From Rhizobium sp. 007 (GTDB lineage: Bacteria > Pseudomonadota > Alphaproteobacteria > Rhizobiales > Rhizobiaceae): 64,000 bases of DNA. Below the pieces are notes generated by a model. That model saw only the letters and a program-made list of their open reading frames with translations, had not been told where the DNA came from and ran no database searches. The position numbers and the translations under genes are program-made. The stretch spans positions 3,291,001 to 3,355,000 of the forward strand of contig NZ_CP064187.1 in NCBI RefSeq assembly GCF_015353075.1, written 5' to 3'. This document shows positions 39,948-49,164 of the stretch, one piece after another (position 1 is the first letter of the stretch; each line of letters opens with the position of its first letter).

Positions 39948-41612
39948 ATGCCCATGAGTCTGCGCACGCGGCTGTTTCCCAAGGCTTCGATCGGCACCTA
40001 TCTGGTTGCCATGGCGGTCTCGATCGCCGTGCCGATCTTTGCTTTCGTCACACTCCTGCTTTTGCAGCTCGAGGACAATCAGCGGACGACGCTGCGGCGC
40101 GAGACGGCGCAAGACGCGCTGACCCTGTCTCGCTCTATTGACCGGCAGTTGCAGGACATGGCGACGACACTTCGTCTGCTCTCAACCTCGCCCGAACTCG
40201 AGAACAACGACTTCGCCTCGTTTCATGAGCGGACCGAAACGGCCCTGCGCGGCGATACACTCTACGTGATCGCCGTCGACCGAAGCGGTCAGCAGCTACT
40301 GAACACGCGCCGAGATTTCGGCACGCCGCTCAGCAAGACAGCCAATATCCCGGCAATGGAATCGGCCATCGAGTCCGGCCGTATCGAAGCATCCGACGTC
40401 TTCAAGGGAGCGACAAGCGGCGAGTGGGTCTACAATGTCACGATGCCGCTGGATGCAGGTCAAGTCGCGGCCCTGATCGTAACCCAGAACGCCAAGGACC
40501 TCGCCAGACTTGTCACGACCGAAGGGCTTGCGTCGGGTTGGTCGGCTGCGGTGATCGATCAGGGCGGCCATGTGGTGGCTTCGAGCGGCATGGCAAGCAT
40601 TGCCCCCGGAACGCCGTTCGACACGCGCATCCTGCCGTCGCTTATCGCTTCGCGCGGCGTCTTCGAGGACGAGGATATTCTGCCGAATCAACTCCTCGGT
40701 TATGCCCAAATTCCCGGCTGGTCCTGGAAAACGGTGGTCTGGGGACCGGTTGCCACGGCGCAGGCATCGATCCTCACGACATGGCGTTTCCTGATCGTCG
40801 GCGGCATCGCATTGCTTCTGGTCGCCGTGCTCGCGGCCTATGCCGTGGCGCGGCAGGTGCGCACTACGATCCGCGATATCGCCGACATGGCAAGCAGCAT
40901 GGGCGAGGGCCAAATCGTGGCGCCGATCGATACCAGCGTCATCGAGGCAAACCAGGTCGCCGTTGCTCTGTCCAATGCCTCGTTCGATCGCAGCCAGACG
41001 GAAGACCGTCTGCATTTCATTATGCATGAGCTCGTGCATCGAACGAAGAACCTGCTCACGCTGGCCCAGGCAATGATGCGCCAACTCGCCAAACAGGCCG
41101 ACAGCGTCGAAGGCTTCCAGTCGGCCGTTTCCGATCGCCTCGACGGGCTCGTCCGTTCGATCGAGCTTTTGACAAGCGAGCAATGGTCCGGTGCCTCGCT
41201 CCGCCGGGTCATCGACATTCACCTGGAGGCCTTCCCGCAGGCGGCAGAACAGCTTGAGATTTCCGGAGAGGATTTTGTGGTCAAGCCGGAGGCGGTCCAG
41301 AACCTCGGCCTGACGCTGCATGAACTGGCTACCAATTCGGTGAAATACGGTGCGCTTTCAGTGCCGCAGGGCCGCGTCTCCTTCTCCTGGGCGAATATCC
41401 AGGTCGAGGATCAGTCCGAGGCAATGCTCCGTTTTATTTGGGAGGAACGGAACGGTCCCGAAGTCGCTACTCCGTCCCGCTCCGGCTTTGGAACCACTGT
41501 CATCAAGACGCATGCTGCAGCGGCCTTCCGCGGATCGGTGCAGGTAGACTACCTGCCGCAGGGCCTGATCTGGACCCTGACAGCACCGCGTAGCGCGCTG
41601 GAGCGCGAATAA
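39948..41612 (+). CDS. HWE-family sensor histidine kinase
   Basis: Membrane sensor kinase of 554 aa. Helices at about residues 18-40 and 285-305 enclose a periplasmic sensor of the Cache type, followed by a HAMP-like linker. The kinase core is of the HWE family: phospho-accepting His364 in HELVHRTKNLLTLAQAM, the His-containing N box LHELATNSVKYGAL and the W-x-E motif (IWEERNG). ATG 39948 or 39954 could be the start. No response regulator is adjacent, so it is an orphan; in alphaproteobacteria such kinases often feed the PhyR general stress pathway. Signal unknown. Confidence 0.9.
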   Translation: MPMSLRTRLFPKASIGTYLVAMAVSIAVPIFAFVTLLLLQLEDNQRTTLRRETAQDALTLSRSIDRQLQDMATTLRLLSTSPELENNDFASFHERTETALRGDTLYVIAVDRSGQQLLNTRRDFGTPLSKTANIPAMESAIESGRIEASDVFKGATSGEWVYNVTMPLDAGQVAALIVTQNAKDLARLVTTEGLASGWSAAVIDQGGHVVASSGMASIAPGTPFDTRILPSLIASRGVFEDEDILPNQLLGYAQIPGWSWKTVVWGPVATAQASILTTWRFLIVGGIALLLVAVLAAYAVARQVRTTIRDIADMASSMGEGQIVAPIDTSVIEANQVAVALSNASFDRSQTEDRLHFIMHELVHRTKNLLTLAQAMMRQLAKQADSVEGFQSAVSDRLDGLVRSIELLTSEQWSGASLRRVIDIHLEAFPQAAEQLEISGEDFVVKPEAVQNLGLTLHELATNSVKYGALSVPQGRVSFSWANIQVEDQSEAMLRFIWEERNGPEVATPSRSGFGTTVIKTHAAAAFRGSVQVDYLPQGLIWTLTAPRSALERE

Positions 41613-41673
41613 CGGCCGGAACAATCAAAAGGATCAATTCGTTTCCGATAGGTCATCCGAAAGGAGAACGGCC

Positions 41674-42156
41674 ATGTTCAAGCACATGATGATCGCAGCA
41701 ACGGCAGCGGCGGCAGCAGTCTTTGCAAGCCCGGCAGGCGCTGCGAACTATATCAGCCTCGGCCGTCTGGTCTGCGGATCGGAAGGCAGTCAGGGGCTGA
41801 TTATCACTTCGCAGAAGAATCTGATCTGCACCTACACGCCTGCCGGAGGCGGCCCGAAAGCCGTCTATGCCGGCAAGATCGAGAAATTTGGCCTGGATAT
41901 CGGCGAGACCGGCAAAAGCGTTATGATCTGGCAGGTTCTTGCCAAGACCGGCACAAACATTCCGGAATTTGCACTTGCCGGTGAATACTACGGGATCGGC
42001 GCCGATGCCAGCCTGGGCGCAGGTGCCGGTGCCAAGGTGATCGCCGGTGGCACCAACAAGGCTTTCATGCTGCAACCGCTGAATGTGCAGGCCCAGGAGG
42101 GCCTCAATCTCGCAATCGGCGTGGAGAAAATGACGCTGGCGCCCGCTGCTACCTGA
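41674..42156 (+). CDS. DUF992 exported protein
   Basis: A 160-aa protein with a signal peptide (residues 1-23) and the DUF992 pattern: GRLVCGSEGSQGLI with LICTYTP giving two cysteines that may form a disulphide, then YAGKIEKFGLDIG and a Gly/Ala-rich YGIGADASLGAGAGAKV. AAGGAGA precedes the ATG. It is periplasmic or outer-membrane associated and its function is unknown. A strong terminator follows. Confidence 0.88.
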   Translation: MFKHMMIAATAAAAAVFASPAGAANYISLGRLVCGSEGSQGLIITSQKNLICTYTPAGGGPKAVYAGKIEKFGLDIGETGKSVMIWQVLAKTGTNIPEFALAGEYYGIGADASLGAGAGAKVIAGGTNKAFMLQPLNVQAQEGLNLAIGVEKMTLAPAAT

Positions 42157-42174
42157 CAAGGTCGGCGGAGATGG

Positions 42175-42204
42175 AAAAAGGCTCGCTTAGGCGGGCCTTT
42201 TTCT
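42175..42204 (+). terminator. Rho-independent terminator after DUF992 gene
   Basis: AAAAAGGCTCGC (42175-42186), loop TTAG, GCGGGCCTTTTT (42191-42202), one G-T pair, ending in T residues. Confidence 0.9.
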
Positions 42205-42221
42205 TCGGCTGGCATCGCTTG

Positions 42222-42249
42222 AAATAAAAGCCCGGCTCGAAGCCGGGCC
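42222..42249 (-). terminator. Rho-independent terminator after pntB
   Basis: On the minus strand GCCCGGCT, loop TCG, AGCCGGGC, then TTTTATTT. It lies just past the pntB stop and faces the DUF992 terminator. Confidence 0.9.
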
Positions 42250-42254
42250 TTGGC

Positions 42255-43648
42255 TCAGTGGCCGATCGCTTTGTTGATCTCCTCGGTGACCTTCTTTGCA
42301 TCGCCGAGCAGCATCATCGTGCCATCCTTGTAGAACAGCGTATTGTCGATGCCCGCATAGCCGGAGCCGAGCGAACGCTTGACGAAGAGGCAGGTCTTGG
42401 CCTTGTCGACATCGAGGATCGGCATGCCGTAGATCGGCGAGGTCTTGTCATCGCGCGCCGCTGGATTGGTGACGTCGTTGGCACCGATGACATAAGCGAC
42501 ATCGGCTTGGCCGAAGTCGGAGTTGATGTCTTCGAGTTCGAAGACCTCGTCATAAGGCACGTTCGCTTCGGCCAGCAGCACGTTCATGTGGCCGGGCATG
42601 CGGCCGGCGACCGGATGAATTGCGTATTTGACCTCGACGCCGGCCTTCTTGAGATTGTCGGCCAGCTCGCGAAGCGCGTGCTGCGCCTGGGCAACCGCCA
42701 TGCCGTAGCCCGGCACGATAATGACCTTGGAAGCGTTCGCCATCAGATAGGCGGCATCCTCTGCCGAGCCGAGCTTGACGGTCTTGTCGGAATTGTCCGC
42801 AGCCCCTGCAGAGGTCTCGCCACCGAAGCCGCCGAGAATGACGGATATGAACGAGCGGTTCATGCCCTTGCACATGATGTAGGACAGGATCGCACCCGAA
42901 GAGCCGACCAGCGCACCGGTGATGATCAGAGCGAGATTGCCGAGCGTGAAACCGATACCGGCTGCCGCCCACCCCGAATAGGAGTTCAGCATGGAGACGA
43001 CGACCGGCATGTCGGCGCCCCCGATCGGCACGATCAGCAGCACGCCGAGCGCCAGCGAAAGCGCCACGACCGCCCAGAAATCGAAATGGCTTTCGGTTGC
43101 GCGAGCCCGATGATGAAGAAGACGATCAGCACCAAAAGCGCGATGTTGATGATATGCCGGAAGGCAAGCAGGATCGGCTTGCCGGACATGCGCCCGTCAA
43201 GCTTCAAAAAAGCGATGATCGAGCCGGTAAAGGTAAGCGCCCCGATCGCGGCGCCGATCGCCATCTCGATACGCGCCTCGCCATGGATCGAGCCGATATC
43301 GCCGATGCCGAAGGAGGCCGGTGTATAAAGCGCGGAGGCGGCAACCAGCACGGCGGCCAGGCCGACCAACGAGTGGAAGCCCGCCACCAGCTGCGGCATC
43401 GAGGTCATCGGGATGACGCGGGCGATATAGGCGCCCGCCCCGCCGCCGATCGCCAGTCCGAGCACGATCAGCACGAAGCCGGCAAAAGAAGGCGTTGCCA
43501 GCACCAGCGTCGTGAGGATCGCCATCCCCATGCCGATCATGCCGTAGAGATTGCCCTTGCGGCTGGTGGCCGGATGGGAGAGGCCGCGCAGTGCCAGGAT
43601 GAAAAGCACGCCGGAGACGAGGTAGAGGAAAGCTGCGATATTGGTCAT
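42255..43648 (-). pseudogene. pntB: NAD(P) transhydrogenase beta subunit with frameshift
   Basis: Membrane beta subunit of proton-translocating transhydrogenase, which makes NADPH from NADH using the proton gradient. The first part starts MTNIAAFLYLVSGVLFIL at ATG 43648 (GAGG upstream) and contains the expected helices. At 43094-43097 the frame changes: the N-terminal frame reads [11 protein letters not shown] and becomes non-homologous, while the family sequence resumes as [17 protein letters not shown] in the next frame. One missing base explains this. Adding it back gives 464 aa, the family length. The C-terminal NADP-binding domain ([25 protein letters not shown]) is intact. Either a real inactivating mutation or a sequencing error. 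Confidence 0.9.
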
Positions 43649-43658
43649 TCGTCCGGCC

Positions 43659-44056
43659 TCACTTGTCCTTCTTGCGGTACATCGCCAGCATGCGCTGCGT
43701 GACGAGGAAACCGCCGAAGATGTTGACCGAGACGAGAACGAGCGCGACGAAGCCGAAACCGGTCGCAAGCCCGCTTGCCGAAATGCCCACTGCAAGCAGC
43801 GCGCCGACGACGATGACTGAAGAGATGGCGTTGGTGACGGCCATCAGCGGCGTATGCAGCGCCGGCGTCACCGACCAGACGACGTAATAACCGACGAAGA
43901 TCGCCAGCACGAAGATCGCGAACTGGAAAATGAAGGGATCGATCGCCCCGCCGTTGCCGCACTTGCCGCTTCCGGTGCCTGCGCGGCCGCCGCCACGACT
44001 GCGTTGACCGCCTGGTCAAGCTGCTCCAGCGCCTTGTCCATTGCTTCACTGGCCAT
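43659..44056 (-). pseudogene. pntAB: NAD(P) transhydrogenase alpha-2 subunit with frameshift
   Basis: Small membrane part of the split alpha subunit. The N terminus [20 protein letters not shown] (ATG 44056) is in one frame up to about residue 36. From about 43951 the family sequence [19 protein letters not shown] continues in another frame to the stop at 43659, with GFFVTQ-type C-terminal helices ([16 protein letters not shown]). Restoring one G in the run near 43951 gives AATGGAIDPF and a 132-aa protein. The start overlaps the pntA stop by 11 bases. This is the second one-base lesion in the operon. Confidence 0.88.
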
Positions 44057-45203
44057 CAGCTATCCCCTTCTTCGTCCCGGCGAATGCCGGATGCACGACA
44101 TCGCCTGCATAGGTCAGCATGGTCGCTTTGATGAGTTCGTCGTCGAGGTTGAGGACGACGCTCTTCGTCTCCTTGTTGAGCATGGTCTCGAGGAAGGTGA
44201 CGAGGTTCTTGGCATAGAGCGCCGAAGCGCTGGCGGCCACCCGGCCCGGCAGGTTGGCGAAACCGATCACCTTGACGTCTTCGACATCGACGACCTCGTC
44301 TGCAACCACGCCCTCGATATTGCCGCCACGCTCGACCGCAAGATCGACGGCAACGGCGCCGGGCTTCATCGAAGCCAGCATCTGGCGCGATACGAGCTTC
44401 GGCGCAGGGCGTCCGGGGATCAGTGCCGTGGTGATGACGATGTCCTGCTTGGCGATGTGCTCGGCAACGAGGGCTGCCTGCTTCGCCTGGTATTCCTTGG
44501 ACATTTCCTTGGCGTAGCCGCCCGCCGTCTCGGCTGCCTTGAACTCCTCGTCTTCAACGGCGATGAACTTGGCGCCGAGTGAGGCGACCTGTTCCTTGGC
44601 GGCGGGGCGAACGTCGGTGGCCGAGACCGCAGCGCCGAGGCGGCGCGCCGTCGCAATCGCCTGGAGGCCTGCCACACCTGCACCCATCACGAAGACCTTG
44701 GCGGCCGGAACGGTGCCGGCGGCCGTCATCATCATCGGCAGGGCGCGATCATAGACAGACGCCGCTTCAATGACGGCCTGATAGCCGGCGAGATTTGCCT
44801 GTGAGGAAAGAACATCCATGGACTGGGCGCGCGTAATGCGCGGCATCAGTTCCATCGCGAAGGCTGAAAGCCCTGCCTTCGCCATCGCGGCAATCGCCTC
44901 ATCGTTTCCATAGGGATCCATGATCGCGATGACGACCGCGCCGCTCTTGTAGCCGGCAATCTCCGCCTCCGTCGGGCGGCGCACTTTCAGCACCACATCC
45001 GCGGTTGCCGCATCGCCAGCCGAGCCGATCCGCGCCCCTGCAGCCTCGAATTCGCTGTCCGGTATGCGCGATAAAACCCCAGCACCTGCCTCGACCACGA
45101 TGTCGAAGCCGAGGTTCCCCATCTTCTTTACAGTTTCGGCAGACGCCGCAACGCGTGTCTCGGAACCGTTCGATTCTTTTGTAATGAAAACGATATTGCC
45201 CAA
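44046..45203 (-). CDS. pntA: NAD(P) transhydrogenase alpha-1 subunit
   Basis: NAD(H)-binding soluble subunit (385 aa). SETRVAASAETVKKMGNLGF near the N terminus and the dinucleotide site VFVMGAGVAGLQAIATARRLG at about residue 165 are family signatures, as are RPAPKLVSRQML and AVDLAVERGGN. I chose TTG 45203 because GAGGAGGGGG lies four bases upstream and the N terminus then matches the family; an in-frame start at 45227 would precede that signal. The gene is intact although pntAB and pntB after it are shifted. Confidence 0.93.
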   Translation of the reverse strand: MGNIVFITKESNGSETRVAASAETVKKMGNLGFDIVVEAGAGVLSRIPDSEFEAAGARIGSAGDAATADVVLKVRRPTEAEIAGYKSGAVVIAIMDPYGNDEAIAAMAKAGLSAFAMELMPRITRAQSMDVLSSQANLAGYQAVIEAASVYDRALPMMMTAAGTVPAAKVFVMGAGVAGLQAIATARRLGAAVSATDVRPAAKEQVASLGAKFIAVEDEEFKAAETAGGYAKEMSKEYQAKQAALVAEHIAKQDIVITTALIPGRPAPKLVSRQMLASMKPGAVAVDLAVERGGNIEGVVADEVVDVEDVKVIGFANLPGRVAASASALYAKNLVTFLETMLNKETKSVVLNLDDELIKATMLTYAGDVVHPAFAGTKKGIADGQ

Positions 45204-45301
45204 CTGCCCCCTCCTCGGGTCAGCCAAACCACCGCGGGCTCACCGCTCAGGCCAAGCACCTATTCGAAAATTTCGGAAATGCCGCTCCTCGCCTGCTGCA
45301 G

Positions 45302-45526
45302 TCAGCGCAGCAGGACGATGCCGGCAACGAAGATGACGAGAAAAACCAGGAGGCCGCCGAGAAAGCCGCTGCTGGTGAAAAAACCGGCCGTCATGCCAAG
45401 CAGCAGGGCGATGAGGAACATCGTGCCGTATTTCGCAGCCGAAATGAACAGATTGTAGGTTTGTTCATGTTCTTTGTAGTCCATCGGCGCGCCGACTTCG
45501 ACGGGTCCGTTGTGTTCTTCGGCCAT
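45302..45526 (-). CDS. aa3-type cytochrome oxidase subunit IV
   Basis: A 74-aa protein with a soluble N terminus (YKEHEQTYNLFISAAKYG) and two closely spaced hydrophobic segments, matching the bacterial aa3-oxidase subunit IV family. ATG 45526 follows GGGAGACG. It is 98 bp upstream of pntA on the same strand, a common arrangement in rhizobia, and may be co-transcribed with the transhydrogenase genes. Confidence 0.85.
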   Translation of the reverse strand: MAEEHNGPVEVGAPMDYKEHEQTYNLFISAAKYGTMFLIALLLGMTAGFFTSSGFLGGLLVFLVIFVAGIVLLR

Positions 45527-45600
45527 GAAATTTCGTCTCCCTGAATGCCATGATCCCATTCAGGGCTTACACAAAGCCTGGGAAAAGCGCAATGCATGAG

Positions 45601-45630
45601 AATGCCGCAGCCGGTACGCTTTGCGGCATT
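45601..45630 (-). terminator. Hairpin after the FeeM-like gene
   Basis: Perfect nine-base stem AATGCCGCA (45601-45609) and TGCGGCATT (45622-45630) with a 12-base loop, 15 bp beyond the stop of the minus-strand FeeM-like gene. There is no clear T run, so efficiency is uncertain. Confidence 0.45.
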
Positions 45631-45644
45631 TCATGAGCGCGGCC

Positions 45645-46397
45645 TCAGAGCGGCAGATCGGTGCCGAACTGGCCTTCCGGCACGAAGCGCGCGGTCGGGA
45701 TGATGGTGAGCGATGGCAGCCTGCTGTCGGGGCCGCGGGAAAACATCATGCGCTGTTCGCTGGCGCTGGAAATAAAGAAGGGATAGCGCGTCAGAAGCTT
45801 TCGACCAACCTCGATCACATTCGTCGCCATCAGCGTCATGTCGATTCCGTAATTCTTCGCCAGCCGGCCGGGCACGATGGTATCTGCATAGAAGACCCGC
45901 TTGTAGAAAGCGGCATGCGGGGGCCGGCAAAACTGAAGAACGCGGTCGGCACGGAAATGCGCCGCCGCAACGATGCTTGGCCTCAGCGTCAGGTAGGGAA
46001 TCCACGACAGGTCGGCGGTCATTTCCGGATCGGCCGCAAAGCGCGCTGGATCGATCAAGGTCAGCCCTGCATCCAGAAGCGAATCGATCGCCTCAGGAAA
46101 GGCGCCGGCGGACTGGCTGACGCGATGGTCCGGCGTTACATAGTGAAGTCGGACCGTGCTGACCAGTTCGCCGTAATAGTAGAGACCGAAGACATAAGCA
46201 TGGCTATCGAAATCGGTATCGTCCAACAGCCCTTTTGGGGCGAGCGCCAGCACATCATGGGCCTTGTAGGCCTTCCATCGCAACCGTTCGACATCCTCCA
46301 TGTCCTCGCTGCTTTCGATGCGGCGATATTCGACATTGTCCAGAATTTCGAGAAGCTTTCTTGAAAAGTCACTTGTATTCAAAGGGATTGACGCCAT
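45645..46397 (-). CDS. FeeM-like N-acyl amino acid synthase family protein
   Basis: A 250-aa protein of the GNAT-like fold that includes N-acyl amino acid and acyl-homoserine lactone synthases. The region VERLRWKAYKAHDVLA and the following GELVSTVRLHYVTPD match the FeeM-type pattern, as does CRPPHAAFYKRVFYAD. Members use acyl carrier protein or acyl-CoA to acylate an amine. ATG 46397 has GGCGGGAA upstream; 18 more in-frame codons upstream lack a signal. The product is unknown and no lux-type regulator is adjacent. It lies downstream of the GGDEF-EAL gene on the same strand. Confidence 0.75.
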   Translation of the reverse strand: MASIPLNTSDFSRKLLEILDNVEYRRIESSEDMEDVERLRWKAYKAHDVLALAPKGLLDDTDFDSHAYVFGLYYYGELVSTVRLHYVTPDHRVSQSAGAFPEAIDSLLDAGLTLIDPARFAADPEMTADLSWIPYLTLRPSIVAAAHFRADRVLQFCRPPHAAFYKRVFYADTIVPGRLAKNYGIDMTLMATNVIEVGRKLLTRYPFFISSASEQRMMFSRGPDSRLPSLTIIPTARFVPEGQFGTDLPL

Positions 46398-46540
46398 TGA
46401 TGTTCCCGCCGTTAACGGGCCATTAATCATATCTGGGCGCGCAAAGAGCAAGAAGTATCAAAAGTTTCGGACGTATTTGAATTATTAAGGTTAACAGACC
46501 CGGATAATTGGGCTCGTGTTTCGATGGCGGCAATCCGGGC

Positions 46541-48844
46541 TCAGGCGACCTTGCTGCGGCGGCGCTGGGTGACGCGACGGCTGAGTGCTTGCGAAAGGAT
46601 GCCGATCTCCTTTGAGGGCACCGGCGCAGAGAAGACATAGCCCTGCACGAGATCCGCGCTGCGATGCTTGTTGAGCAATGCCAGTTGCTCAACAGTTTCC
46701 ACACCCTCGATGACGATCTTGAGCCCGAGCTCGCGGGCGAGATTGACCGTACCGCACAAAAGCTTCAGACGGCGCGTGTCTTCTGCGATATTGCGAACGA
46801 AGGAGCGATCGATCTTGACGATATCGAGCGGCAACGTGTCGAGATAGCTAAGGCTGGAGAAGCCCGTGCCGAAGTCATCGATCGCTATGGTGATGCCGTG
46901 GGAGCGCAATTCCGCGAGGATGGCGCGCACCGCCGCAGGCTCGTCGATGAGACAACTTTCTGTAATTTCCAGATGCAGCCGCGACGCCTTGAGGCCGGAT
47001 GTTGAAAGCGCTTCCGAAACGACGGTGAGGATATCGTTGTCGCGCAGGTCGCGTGCCGAGAGATTGACCGATATCGCGATGTGGTCGGGCCAGGTCATGC
47101 ATTCGCTGCAGGCCTTGAAAAGGATGAACCGCGTGATGTCCGATATGATGCCCATCTCTTCGGCGAGGCGGATGAAAACGTCCGGCGGAATGGCGCCTTT
47201 TTCCGGGTGGACCCAGCGCGCCAGCGCCTCGGCGCATTCGATGCGTGTCCCATCGGCTTTGAACATCGGTTGAAACGCGACGCTGAGCGCGCCCGCAGCC
47301 ACCGCTTCGCGCAAGTCTGCTTTCAGCTTCTGCTGCTCGATGTAGCGGCCATCCATTTCGTGTTCGAAGCCGGTGATGCCGCCGCGCAGTCGTGACTTGC
47401 TTTCAAAGAGGGCGAGGTCCGCTTTGATGCTCCACTCCTCCATTGCAAATGCATTGCTTTCGAGGATCGCGTAGCCGGCGCTGAGCGACACCAGGAAGGT
47501 GACCTCGTCCACTTCATAATTGCCCTGAATGTCGGCATGCATCCGGCGGATTTCGGCATCGAGCGCTTCGTTGTTCTTGGCATGCGGGAAGAAGATGACG
47601 AACTGGTCGCCCATGAGGCGGCCGATGATGGCATTGCCTGCTTCGTCCTTGATCCGCGCCGCGATCGCGCAGAGCAGGTGATCGCCGGTGATGTGGCCGC
47701 GCATGTCGTTAACGTGCTTGAACTCGTCGATGTCGAGGACCATGAAACCAAGCGGCCCACGCCTTTTCGGGTGGCGCTCGATATATTCCTTTACGAGATG
47801 ACCGAAATATTCTCGGTTCGGCAGGCCGGTCAGAGCATCGAAGCGGACCATATGCAGGATCTTCTGCTCCGCCTTCACGCGGCTCGACACATCCTCGAAG
47901 ATCAGAACGGCGCCGCCGTCGGCACGACGCTTCGCGGAAAATTCCAGCGATAGGCTTTCAGGAAAATGGATCAGGGTGCGCGATAGGCCTTCCTCGGCAA
48001 CCTGTGTCAGCTGCCGCAGGATCAGTTCCGGTTGCGAGGCATCCATGAAGCTATAGCGCGCGCCGTAACGCAGGACGGCACCGAGGTCGCGATCCTTCAA
48101 CCGGTCCGGATCGCCGATCTTGAGAAGCTCGCAGGCTTTCCGGTTGATCACCTGGATACGGTTCGACGGATCGACCATCACGAGACCGTGCGGCATATTG
48201 TTGAGCGCAGTATCGAAACGATCGGCAATCAGCGAGATCTGCCTGTGAGCGATGACGTTCTCATAAAGGAACTCGCGCACGCCGTTCGCCATCGCCCGCG
48301 TCGTCAGCCAGAAAGGAATAAGGAAGATGGAGAGGATGCCGCGATAGAAATCCAACGCCATCAGGCTGCAGACGATCATCGGCAGGCAGCAGGAGAAAGT
48401 CTGCAGGTCAACTGCCAGCCGCGAGCCGTAGTTGCGGCCGACGACGGAAACCATGGTCGCCATGGTGACGGAAATGCAGGCAAGCTCCGCGAAGGAATCA
48501 TGCACGACGAAGATGGCATAGCCGCTGCCGATGCCGAGGATGGCTGTAGTGCAGGCCGCACCGGCAACGAGAACGCGCTCCCAGCGCTCGATGCCGGCGC
48601 GCGACAGTTTCTCTTTTTCCACGCGATCGAACCGCCGGAAGGTGATCATGCGGACGCAAAAGACCAGGAGGGCGGCAGCCGACAGCAGCACATAGATGGA
48701 AGACTGTGTTTTGGCTGCAACCGCCAGGAAAGTTGCCACATGCACGATGACGCCGGCGAGCAGCGTCATGCGGTTCCCCGAAAGAGAACTCACAAACGAC
48801 AGATACACATCGATAGGGACCCTGTTCGGGCTATGTGGTTTCAT
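46541..48844 (-). CDS. GGDEF-EAL protein, degenerate GGDEF, intact EAL
   Basis: A 767-aa inner-membrane protein. Helices occupy about residues 25-200, then a PAS domain (ALNNMPHGLVMVDPSNRIQV, about 210-320), GGDEF (about 330-490) and EAL (about 500-760). The GGDEF active-site motif is LMGDQF, so synthesis of c-di-GMP is unlikely. The EAL part keeps AEALARW, LEITES, DDFGTGFSSLSYL and IEGVET, so it should hydrolyse c-di-GMP, perhaps with the GGDEF as a GTP sensor. I chose ATG 48844 with CAGGGAAAG upstream; the upstream extension is not membrane-protein-like. Confidence 0.9.
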   Translation of the reverse strand: MKPHSPNRVPIDVYLSFVSSLSGNRMTLLAGVIVHVATFLAVAAKTQSSIYVLLSAAALLVFCVRMITFRRFDRVEKEKLSRAGIERWERVLVAGAACTTAILGIGSGYAIFVVHDSFAELACISVTMATMVSVVGRNYGSRLAVDLQTFSCCLPMIVCSLMALDFYRGILSIFLIPFWLTTRAMANGVREFLYENVIAHRQISLIADRFDTALNNMPHGLVMVDPSNRIQVINRKACELLKIGDPDRLKDRDLGAVLRYGARYSFMDASQPELILRQLTQVAEEGLSRTLIHFPESLSLEFSAKRRADGGAVLIFEDVSSRVKAEQKILHMVRFDALTGLPNREYFGHLVKEYIERHPKRRGPLGFMVLDIDEFKHVNDMRGHITGDHLLCAIAARIKDEAGNAIIGRLMGDQFVIFFPHAKNNEALDAEIRRMHADIQGNYEVDEVTFLVSLSAGYAILESNAFAMEEWSIKADLALFESKSRLRGGITGFEHEMDGRYIEQQKLKADLREAVAAGALSVAFQPMFKADGTRIECAEALARWVHPEKGAIPPDVFIRLAEEMGIISDITRFILFKACSECMTWPDHIAISVNLSARDLRDNDILTVVSEALSTSGLKASRLHLEITESCLIDEPAAVRAILAELRSHGITIAIDDFGTGFSSLSYLDTLPLDIVKIDRSFVRNIAEDTRRLKLLCGTVNLARELGLKIVIEGVETVEQLALLNKHRSADLVQGYVFSAPVPSKEIGILSQALSRRVTQRRRSKVA

Positions 48845-49164
48845 CCATACTTTCCCTGTGCGCCGGGATGATACGGGGAACCTTTTAAAAATTGATTGCC
48901 TTGACCCTATCTGTTTGGTTGTTTTTTCTAAAACCCAAGAGAGAATTTCAAGATTAATGGCGAATTTCACAGCTATGAAGTGAAGTTCATGGAAAAATGA
49001 TCCGCGCTTAAGTTGCCGGTTGTACAGCCAGCATCTAAACCGCCGCATTCTATGTCTACGACTAAAATCCTATACGGCCGTTTATTCTTTCAATTTCGGA
49101 AACCGTAGTTTACACAAATTTCAAAAGTGAGAACTTGCCGCAAAGGCAGAGTAAGGGGAAAGGC
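48845..49164. promoter_or_regulatory. Divergent intergenic region (320 bp), A+T-rich
   Basis: Between the GGDEF-EAL gene and the TRAP permease operon. It is visibly richer in A and T than its surroundings and should hold both promoters. No gene or strong repeat is seen. Confidence 0.5.
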
